From assembly GCA_028697875.1 (NCBI GenBank), contig JAQVEQ010000074.1, forward strand, positions 1 to 12,628: 12,628 nucleotides of DNA, given 5' to 3'. Below, piece after piece: positions 7,508 through 12,628 of this stretch. The stretch is from Novosphingobium sp. (lineage in GTDB: Bacteria; Pseudomonadota; Alphaproteobacteria; Sphingomonadales; Sphingomonadaceae). The position numbers and the translations under genes were made by a program. A model generated the notes under the pieces. The model was not told the DNA's origin. It saw only the letters and a program-made list of their open reading frames with translations, and did no database searches. Position 1 is the first letter of the stretch. Every line of letters begins with the position of its first letter.

Positions 7508-8712
7508 GTAACGAGCTGACCATCGGATTCCTGCCCCTGGTCGACGCCTGCCTGCCGATCCTCGCCGCCGAACACGGCTTTGCGGAGGAAGAGGGGCTCT
7601 CGCTCCGGCTGGTGAAGGACATGAGCTGGGCGACCGTGCTCGACCGGCTGCTCTACGGTCATAGCGACGCGGCGCACATGGTGGCGCCGCTGGCCATTGC
7701 CGCGACTCTGGGGCGGGGCCGGCCGGCCCGTCCGCTCGCGGTGCCGTTCGTGCTCGGTCTCAACGGCAATGCCATCACCATGCGCAACGACCTGGCGGAG
7801 CGGGTGAATCCCGATGGCGGGCTGGGCGATCCCGTAAAGGTGGGCGCGCGGCTGGCGGAAGTCGCGGCCGAGCGGAGCGCCCGTGGCGATCCGCTGCGCT
7901 TCGGTGTGGTCCACCGCTATTCCAGCCACAATTACAAGCTGCGCTATTGGCTGGCCGCCTGCGGCATCCGGCCCGACCGCGATGTCGAGATCATGACGGT
8001 CGCGCCGCCTTTCGTGGCCGATGCGCTGGCCGGCGGCGAAGTGGACGGGATCTGCGTGGGCGAGCCTTACAACAGCGTCGCCGTCGAACGCGGCGTGGGC
8101 ACGATCGTGCTGGCCACGGCCCAGATCTGGCGGCGCGGGGTGGAAAAGGTGCTGGCCGTGCGCGAACCGGTGCTGGAAGCGCGGCGGCCGGAATTCGAGG
8201 CACTGGTCCGCGCCCTGCGCGCGGCGGGCCGCCATTTCGTCGATCCGGCCAATTGGGAAACCAATGCGGAGATTCTCGCCCGGCCGAAATATGTCGGCGG
8301 CGATGCGAAAATCATCCTGCGTTCCTTGTCCGACCGGCTGGTGCTGAAGCAGGGCGGGGCGCCCGTCCATTATTCCGACTTCATGTTCCAGCACCGCGAG
8401 GCGGCTAACTTCCCGTGGGTCAGCCAGGCCGAATGGCTCTACAGCCAGATGGTTCGCTGGGACGGCCTTGCCTATTCGGAGCAGGATGCCCAGGCGGCGG
8501 CCCGCGTGTTCCGCCCCGACGTCTACCGCAGCGCACTAAAAGGGACCGGGGATGCCCTTCCGGGCGCCAGTTCCAAAGTCGAAGGCAGCCTTGCCCAGCC
8601 GACTGCGGTGACCACGCAGCAGGGCAATATCACGCTGTCGCAAAACACTTTTTTCGACGGGCGGGCCTTCGATCCGGATGACCTTCCGGGGTACCTTGCA
8701 AGCCTGCCGTGA
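7504..8712 (+). CDS. nasS: Cytoplasmic nitrate/nitrite sensor NasS (NrtA-like)
   Basis: The 402-residue protein has the NrtA/CmpA binding-protein fold but starts directly with MSNELTIGFLPLVDACLP, with no signal peptide or lipobox, so it should stay in the cytoplasm. That marks NasS, which holds NasT until nitrate or nitrite binds. Family segments include FVLGLNGNAITM (82-93), SSHNYKLRYWLAACG (140-154), GICVGEPYN (182-190) and GVEKVLAVR (212-220). Residues W42, H142 and K215 fall where NrtA proteins place ligand-contacting residues. The C-terminus ends in NITLSQNTFFDG, seen from memory in NasS-type rather than transport proteins. The ATG overlaps the nasT stop (ATGA) and has a strong GGGAGG upstream, indicating coupled, balanced synthesis of sensor and antiterminator. 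A transport-binding role is unlikely without export. Confidence 0.9.
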   Translation: MSNELTIGFLPLVDACLPILAAEHGFAEEEGLSLRLVKDMSWATVLDRLLYGHSDAAHMVAPLAIAATLGRGRPARPLAVPFVLGLNGNAITMRNDLAERVNPDGGLGDPVKVGARLAEVAAERSARGDPLRFGVVHRYSSHNYKLRYWLAACGIRPDRDVEIMTVAPPFVADALAGGEVDGICVGEPYNSVAVERGVGTIVLATAQIWRRGVEKVLAVREPVLEARRPEFEALVRALRAAGRHFVDPANWETNAEILARPKYVGGDAKIILRSLSDRLVLKQGGAPVHYSDFMFQHREAANFPWVSQAEWLYSQMVRWDGLAYSEQDAQAAARVFRPDVYRSALKGTGDALPGASSKVEGSLAQPTAVTTQQGNITLSQNTFFDGRAFDPDDLPGYLASLP

Positions 8713-8755
8713 CCCTGCTGCAACGAGGAATTTCATGCTGCACCGCAAAAATCAC

Positions 8756-8783
8756 TTTACGAGGCAACGGCGAATCGCTTAAT
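8756..8783 (+). promoter_or_regulatory. Candidate promoter of the nrt leader
   Basis: TTTACG (8756-8761) and CTTAAT (8778-8783), spaced by 16 bases, each match 4 of 6 positions of the sigma-70 consensus in an otherwise GC-rich gap. Transcription would then begin near 8790, just before the first leader helix, a geometry that fits an ANTAR-controlled leader. The match is weak and no sigma-54 (GG-N10-GC) element is convincing, so this is a guess from position. A direct repeat GCTGCANCG (8717-8725 and 8737-8745) lies upstream and could be an activator site. Confidence 0.3.
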
Positions 8784-8804
8784 AGTCGATCCACCGGAGG
8801 ACGC

Positions 8805-8820
8805 CGCCCAAGGCCGGGCG
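8805..8820 (+). promoter_or_regulatory. ANTAR hairpin P1
   Basis: Stem CGCCC (8805-8809) pairs perfectly with GGGCG (8816-8820) around the six-base loop AAGGCC. A8810 is loop position 1 and G8813 is loop position 4, as the ANTAR consensus requires. A longer outer helix between 8793-8800 and 8830-8837 could present this hairpin. Confidence 0.8.
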
Positions 8821-8853
8821 AAGTATCGGCTTCCGGTTCAGTTTTAACATTGC

Positions 8854-8869
8854 GTGGCAACGGTGCCGC
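8854..8869 (+). promoter_or_regulatory. ANTAR hairpin P2 (antiterminator)
   Basis: Stem GTGGC (8854-8858) pairs with GCCGC (8865-8869), including one U-G wobble, around the loop AACGGU. A8859 and G8862 are at loop positions 1 and 4. Bases 8865-8869 are also the first bases of the terminator stem, so P2 and the terminator cannot form together. Confidence 0.82.
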
Positions 8870-8911
8870 CCGATCTGGTTCGCTCGTCGGACCAAGTCGA
8901 GGCGGCTTTTT
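8865..8911 (+). terminator. Rho-independent terminator in the nrtA leader
   Basis: GCCGCC (8865-8870) pairs with GGCGGC (8901-8906). The stem continues with CGAT (8871-8874) against GTCG (8896-8899, one U-G wobble) past a bulged A8900. After one C-A mismatch, TGGTTC (8876-8881) pairs with GGACCA (8889-8894) around a seven-base loop. Five T residues (8907-8911) follow the stem directly. It sits 32 bases before the nrtA ATG, so it can only be a conditional attenuator for the genes downstream, or also the end of the nasTS transcript. Confidence 0.88.
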
Positions 8912-8943
8912 CGCGTTGTCCGCTGGCATACGGACGGAGCAAT

Positions 8944-10371
8944 ATGGACGGGTTCAAGGGGTTCAAGTTCGATCGACGCGGTGTGCTGGCGGCTGTTGCC
9001 GCGAGCCTGGCCCTGGCCGGTTGCGGTTCGGGCGGCGGCGATGGCGCGGGCGGCGAAACGGTCGCGGCCGCAGCTGTCGATGGCGCGGTCGAAAAGCCGA
9101 ACCTCAAGCTCGGCTTCATCAAGCTGACCGACATGGCCCCGCTGGCCATTGCCAAGGAAAAGGGTTTCTTCGCGGAAGAAGGGCTCAACGTCACGCTCGA
9201 ACCGCAGGCGAACTGGAAGGTCCTGCTCGACGGCGTGATCGGCGGCCAGCTCGACGGGGCGCACATGCTTGCCGGGCAGCCGCTCGCCGCGACGATCGGT
9301 TATGGCACCAAGGCCGACCTGATCGCTCCGCTCAGCCTCGATCTCAACGGCAATGCCATTACCCTGTCGAACAAGGTCTGGTCGATGATCGCCCCGACTC
9401 TGCCCAAGGGACCGGACGGCAAGCCCAAGCATCCGATTTCGGCCTCGGTCCTGGCCCCGGTGGTCAAGAGCTTCGCCCAGCAGGGCAAGCCGTTCAAGAT
9501 GGGGATGGTCTTCCCCGTCTCCACCCACAATTACGAACTGCGCTACTGGCTGGCGGCCGGCGGCCTCAACCCCGGTTACTACACCCCGGGCGACGTGGGC
9601 GGGACGGTCGATGCCGCTGTCCAGCTTTCCGTCACGCCGCCGCCGCAGATGCCGGCCACGCTCGAAGCCGGGACGATCGAAGGCTATTGCGTGGGCGAGC
9701 CGTGGAACCAGGCCGCCGTGTTCAAGAAGATCGGCGTGCCGGTGATTACCGATGACGAGATCTGGCACGACAATCCGGAAAAGGTCTTCGGCCTGCGCAA
9801 GGACTTCGCGGAAAAGTATCCGGCGACGACCGCCGCCATGTTGCGCGCGATCATCAAGGCGCAGCAGTGGCTCGACGCCGATGGCGGCAAGAACCGCCCC
9901 GAAGCGGTCAAGATCCTCAGCCAGCCCAACTATGTCGGGGCCGACTACGACGTGATCGCCGCTTCCATGACCGGCAAGTTCACGTTCGAGCCGGGCGACA
10001 CGCGCCCCGCGCCGGGCTTCAACATCTTCTTCGACAAGTTCGCCGGCTACCCGTACTATTCCGACGCCATCTGGTACCTCACGCAGATGCGCCGCTGGGG
10101 CCAGATCGCGGAAGACCGGACCGACCAGTGGTATTTCGATACGGCCAAGGCGGTCTATCGTCCCGACCTCTATCTCGCCGCCGCCAAGAAGCTGGTTGCC
10201 GATGGCGCGATCCCGGCCGGCAGCGTGCCCGAAACGGACGGTTTCCGGGGCGAACAGGGCGGCTTCATCGACGGCATTACCTATGACGGCAAGCAGCCCA
10301 ACGCCTATCTCGCCAAGTTCAAGATCGGGCTCAAGCAGGGCCAGAAGGTGACCGCGGCGGGCGTGCAGTAA
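8944..10371 (+). CDS. nrtA: Nitrate/nitrite ABC transporter substrate-binding lipoprotein NrtA
   Basis: This 475-residue protein is the extracytoplasmic binding component of a nitrate (or nitrite) ABC importer. Its N-terminus has a twin-arginine pair (DRRGVLAA, R11-R12), a hydrophobic stretch and a lipobox LAGC with C27. A Gly/Ala-rich tether and the NrtA/CmpA domain (KLGFIKLTDMAPLAIAKEKG onward) follow. Segments shared with NrtA are LDLNGNAITLS, STHNYELRYWLA, EGYCVGEPWNQ and NPEKVFGLR. W91, H195 and K280 lie at ligand-contact positions. CmpA-type bicarbonate binding is the main alternative, but NasT/NasS and their leader favour nitrate. I chose ATG 8944 (GGAG 4 bases upstream); a longer ORF from 8854 would begin inside P2 and the terminator and add 30 implausible residues. 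It resembles the upstream nasS product, consistent with a shared origin. Confidence 0.93.
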   Translation: MDGFKGFKFDRRGVLAAVAASLALAGCGSGGGDGAGGETVAAAAVDGAVEKPNLKLGFIKLTDMAPLAIAKEKGFFAEEGLNVTLEPQANWKVLLDGVIGGQLDGAHMLAGQPLAATIGYGTKADLIAPLSLDLNGNAITLSNKVWSMIAPTLPKGPDGKPKHPISASVLAPVVKSFAQQGKPFKMGMVFPVSTHNYELRYWLAAGGLNPGYYTPGDVGGTVDAAVQLSVTPPPQMPATLEAGTIEGYCVGEPWNQAAVFKKIGVPVITDDEIWHDNPEKVFGLRKDFAEKYPATTAAMLRAIIKAQQWLDADGGKNRPEAVKILSQPNYVGADYDVIAASMTGKFTFEPGDTRPAPGFNIFFDKFAGYPYYSDAIWYLTQMRRWGQIAEDRTDQWYFDTAKAVYRPDLYLAAAKKLVADGAIPAGSVPETDGFRGEQGGFIDGITYDGKQPNAYLAKFKIGLKQGQKVTAAGVQ

Positions 10372-10414
10372 GCACGCCGCGGGCCACGCAGGACAAGACA
10401 GGAGCATGATTCCC

Positions 10415-11476
10415 ATGGCTACCGCTTACGCAGACAGCGCAGCACCGGCTGACGGCACGGCAACCGCCGTGCCTGTCGCCCCGCAGCCCGCCGCGCCGCC
10501 CGCCGCGCCGCAGGAGCAGAAAATGCCGGAGTCCAAGCCCGATGCGCTGGCCGAAAAGCTGCGCCCACTGGTCAAGGCAATGGTGGCGCCGGTCACGGGG
10601 ATCCTGGCCTTCCTGGCCCTGTGGGCCGTGCTTGCTCCGCAAGTGAACACGTCGCTGGGCGCGCTGCCCGGGCCGGTCGAAGTCGCCGGGCAGGGTGCCG
10701 CCCTTTACGAGGAATGGAGCGCGGCGAAAGATTCCGAAGCGCAGTTCTATGCCGAACAGGACACGCGCAACGAAGCGGCGGTCGCGGCCGGCAACCCGCA
10801 GGCGGTCCGGCACTTCGCATATGCCGGGGCGCCGACTTTCCTCGACCAGATCGTCACTTCGCTCAAGACAGTGGCGCTGGGCTTCGTGCTGGCGACGCTG
10901 GTGGCCGTGCCGATCGGCCTGGTCTGCGGCCTGTCGCCGGTGGTCAATGCGGCGATCAATCCGCTGGTCCAGATCATGAAGCCGGTCAGCCCGCTCGCCT
11001 GGCTGCCGATCGTGACCATGGTCATTTCCGCGATGATGAGCGGCCCCGATCCGATCCTGCCCAAGAGCTTCGTCATCTCCGCCCTGGTGGTGATGCTCTG
11101 CTCGCTCTGGCCGACACTGATAAACACGGCCGTGGGCACGGCCAGCATCGACAAGGACCTGCTCAACGTCGGCCGCGTGCTCAAGCTCGGCTGGTTCGCC
11201 AAGCTGACCAAGCTCGTCCTGCCCAGCTCGCTGCCGTACATCTTCACCGGCATGCGCCTGTCGCTGGGCGTGGGCTGGATGGTGCTGATCGCGGCGGAAA
11301 TGCTCGCCCAGAACCCCGGCCTCGGCAAGTTCGTGTGGGACGAGTTCCAGAACGGCAGTTCGCAGAGCCTCGCGCGGATCATGTTCGCGGTGATCGTGAT
11401 CGGTTTCATCGGCTTCGCGCTCGACCGGATCATGATGGCGCTCCAGTCGCTCGCTTCCAAGAACCACCAGATCTGA
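10415..11476 (+). CDS. nrtB: Nitrate/nitrite ABC transporter permease NrtB
   Basis: The 353-residue inner-membrane permease belongs to the binding-protein-dependent transport family. An Ala/Pro-rich cytoplasmic tail (about 1-40) leads to a first membrane segment (about 57-75). A long polar insert (about 77-145) separates it from the remaining hydrophobic segments near 148-172, 192-208, 217-232, 283-299 and 320-338. The EAA loop that contacts the ATPase is NVGRVLKLGWFAKLTKLVLPS (250-270) followed by LPYIFTGMRLS. ATG 10415 is preferred, 10 bases after GGAG; the in-frame ATG at 10406 lies only one base from that GGAG. The gene follows nrtA by about 43 bases and precedes the ATPase gene by 16, as an operon. 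NrtB and SsuC/TauC permeases are related; context decides for nitrate. Confidence 0.92.
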   Translation: MATAYADSAAPADGTATAVPVAPQPAAPPAAPQEQKMPESKPDALAEKLRPLVKAMVAPVTGILAFLALWAVLAPQVNTSLGALPGPVEVAGQGAALYEEWSAAKDSEAQFYAEQDTRNEAAVAAGNPQAVRHFAYAGAPTFLDQIVTSLKTVALGFVLATLVAVPIGLVCGLSPVVNAAINPLVQIMKPVSPLAWLPIVTMVISAMMSGPDPILPKSFVISALVVMLCSLWPTLINTAVGTASIDKDLLNVGRVLKLGWFAKLTKLVLPSSLPYIFTGMRLSLGVGWMVLIAAEMLAQNPGLGKFVWDEFQNGSSQSLARIMFAVIVIGFIGFALDRIMMALQSLASKNHQI

Positions 11477-11492
11477 GGGGCGCGTGGGAACC

Positions 11493-12628
11493 ATGACCAG
11501 CCAGCCGATCCTTTCCCTGCGAGGCGTCAGCAAGTCCTATTCCGGGCAGAGCGGGGGGACGGCCCATGTGCTCGACGGGATCGATCTCGACGTGCGCGAA
11601 GGCGAGTTCATCGCGATCCTCGGCTTTTCCGGCGCGGGCAAGACGACGCTGATCTCGGCCATCGCCGGGCTGGTCGAACCCGACGCGGGCGAGATCCTGC
11701 TGCGCGGGGAGCCGATCGACGGGCCGGGCAAGGACCGGGGCCTGGTGTTCCAGTCCTATTCGCTGTTCCCGTGGCTGACAGTGGAACAGAACGTCGCTCT
11801 CGCGGTCGATGCCGTGCACAAGGACCGCCCGCCCGCCGAACGCGCGGCGCTGGTCCGGCAGAAGGTCGAACTGGTCGGCCTCGGCCATGCGATGGAACGC
11901 AAGCCCGCGCAGCTTTCGGGCGGGATGCGTCAGCGCGTGGCCGTGGCCCGCGCGCTCGCCATGGAACCGGAAATCCTCCTTCTCGACGAACCGCTCTCCG
12001 CGCTCGACGCCCTGACCCGCGCCAAGTTGCAGGACGAGATCGAGCGGATCCGCGAGGAAGAGAGGCGCACTATCATCCTCGTCACCAACGATGTCGACGA
12101 GGCGCTCTTGCTGGCCGACCGCGTCGCGGTGCTTACCCCTGCGCCCGCGGCGCGGATCGGCCGCATTTTCGATGTGACCGTCGCCCGCCCGCGCAACCGC
12201 GAGGCGATGAACGACGACGCGCAGTTCCAGCACTTGCGCAAGCAGATCGTCGATTACCTCGGCGGGCTGAATGCCCAGGCCGGCAGCGTCGGCGAAAGCG
12301 CGGTCGACTTGCCCAATGTCACCCCGCTCGACCTCGCCCCGCCGCCGCAGGCCTATCGCGACGCGGCGCAGAGCGCGGTCGAACAGCGCTATCTCGAATT
12401 CTACAAGCTGAAGAAGGTCTATCCCACGCCCAAGGGGCCGCTGACGGTGGTGGAAGACTTCAACCTGCTGATGAACAGGGGCGAATTCGTCTCGCTGATC
12501 GGCCATTCGGGCTGTGGCAAGTCGACGGTCCTGACCATGGCCGCGGGGCTCAACGCGATCAGCGGCGGCGGCATCGTGCTCGACAACCGCGAGATCGACA
12601 TCGCCGGTCCCGACAAGGCGGTGGTGTT
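11493..12628 (+). CDS. Nitrate ABC transporter ATPase, two fused ABC domains (NrtC/NrtD-like), partial
   Basis: The reading frame is open to the right edge (378 codons seen, 3' end missing). The first ABC domain (about 8-255) has Walker A GFSGAGKT (44-51), Q-loop Q87 in VFQSYSLFPW, signature LSGGMRQR (141-148), Walker B ILLLDEP (161-167) and D-loop SALD. The H-loop reads VTND, with N199 where histidine is usual. A NrtC-like tail (VLTPAPAARIG, RPRNREAM, LRKQIVDYL) and a linker of about 45 residues follow. A second ABC domain begins at YLEFYKLKKVYPTPKGPL, with Walker A GHSGCGKS (337-344). One chain thus likely supplies both ATPase subunits that cyanobacteria make as NrtC and NrtD. The ATG lies 12 bases after GAGGGG, which overlaps the nrtB stop; a GTG at 11484 is a less likely start. 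Confidence 0.9.
   Translation, partial: MTSQPILSLRGVSKSYSGQSGGTAHVLDGIDLDVREGEFIAILGFSGAGKTTLISAIAGLVEPDAGEILLRGEPIDGPGKDRGLVFQSYSLFPWLTVEQNVALAVDAVHKDRPPAERAALVRQKVELVGLGHAMERKPAQLSGGMRQRVAVARALAMEPEILLLDEPLSALDALTRAKLQDEIERIREEERRTIILVTNDVDEALLLADRVAVLTPAPAARIGRIFDVTVARPRNREAMNDDAQFQHLRKQIVDYLGGLNAQAGSVGESAVDLPNVTPLDLAPPPQAYRDAAQSAVEQRYLEFYKLKKVYPTPKGPLTVVEDFNLLMNRGEFVSLIGHSGCGKSTVLTMAAGLNAISGGGIVLDNREIDIAGPDKAVV

Larger units (their letters stand above)
8793..8911 (+). promoter_or_regulatory. ANTAR (NasT) antitermination leader of nrtA
   Basis: The nasS-nrtA gap contains, in order, a hexaloop hairpin P1 (8805-8820), a 33-base linker, a hexaloop hairpin P2 (8854-8869) and an intrinsic terminator (8865-8911) whose 5' arm is the 3' arm of P2. 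Both loops have A at position 1 and G at position 4, the known ANTAR recognition pattern. An 8-bp helix (8793-8800 with 8830-8837) can further enclose P1. NasT binding should hold P2 closed and so prevent terminator folding, switching on nrtABCD when NasS releases NasT. Transcripts reading through from nasTS would meet the same terminator. The structural reading was done by eye without energy calculation. The gap 8713-8943 has no gene of its own that I can support. Confidence 0.85.

Noticed and set aside
8717..8745. A direct repeat GCTGCANCG upstream of the nrt leader as NtrC sites.
   Set aside because: The units are direct, not inverted, and do not form the GCACC-N-GGTGC dyad; kept only as a remark under the promoter candidate.
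8763..8772. A GGCAACGG identical to the P2 loop region, considered as a third ANTAR hairpin.
   Set aside because: Only one base pair (C8765-G8772) could close a six-base loop AACGGC; the next pair would be G-A. No stem forms, so the match is probably chance.
8709..9755. An open frame running through the ANTAR leader into nrtA in another frame.
   Set aside because: It translates the hairpins and terminator and then an Arg/Gly-rich shadow of nrtA; no family resemblance.

Overview
This 12.6 kb window is GC-rich, tightly packed bacterial DNA. It most likely comes from an alphaproteobacterium of the Sphingomonadales (a Novosphingobium, Sphingobium or erythrobacter-like genome). That placement rests on protein style, the gene set and a palindrome (CCCTGAA-N5-TTCAGGG) of a kind I recall as common in sphingomonad genomes. 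It is an inference, not a database result.

Left part, minus strand (130-4763): a valine (branched-chain acyl-CoA) degradation operon. In transcription order it encodes methylmalonate-semialdehyde dehydrogenase MmsA, an isobutyryl-CoA dehydrogenase-type acyl-CoA dehydrogenase, 3-hydroxyisobutyryl-CoA hydrolase and enoyl-CoA hydratase. Together they take isobutyryl-CoA through methacrylyl-CoA and 3-hydroxyisobutyryl-CoA to 3-hydroxyisobutyrate, and methylmalonate semialdehyde to propionyl-CoA. The one missing step, 3-hydroxyisobutyrate dehydrogenase (MmsB), is not in the window. Bases 1-129 hold no gene I can support. A LysR-type regulator (4858-5754) is divergent from mmsA.

Centre (5865-6845, plus strand): a flavoprotein of the nitronate monooxygenase / 2-nitropropane dioxygenase family lies between the valine and nitrate modules.

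Right part, plus strand (6926 to the edge): a nitrate-responsive regulatory and uptake module. It holds nasT (ANTAR-domain RNA-binding antiterminator), nasS (cytoplasmic nitrate/nitrite sensor), a 231-bp regulatory gap, then nrtA (Tat-type lipoprotein binding protein), nrtB (permease) and an ATPase gene in which two ABC domains are fused in one chain and which runs off the right edge. nasT and nasS overlap by 4 bp.

The most informative non-coding element is the nasS-nrtA gap. It contains two 5-bp hairpins with six-base loops carrying A at loop position 1 and G at loop position 4 (8805-8820 and 8854-8869), the known signature of ANTAR target RNA. The second hairpin shares its 3' arm with the 5' arm of a strong intrinsic terminator (8865-8911, followed by TTTTT). 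The two structures exclude each other. The genes and this leader together give a readable circuit: without nitrate or nitrite NasS holds NasT; with it, freed NasT stabilises the second hairpin, blocks the terminator and allows nrtABCD transcription.
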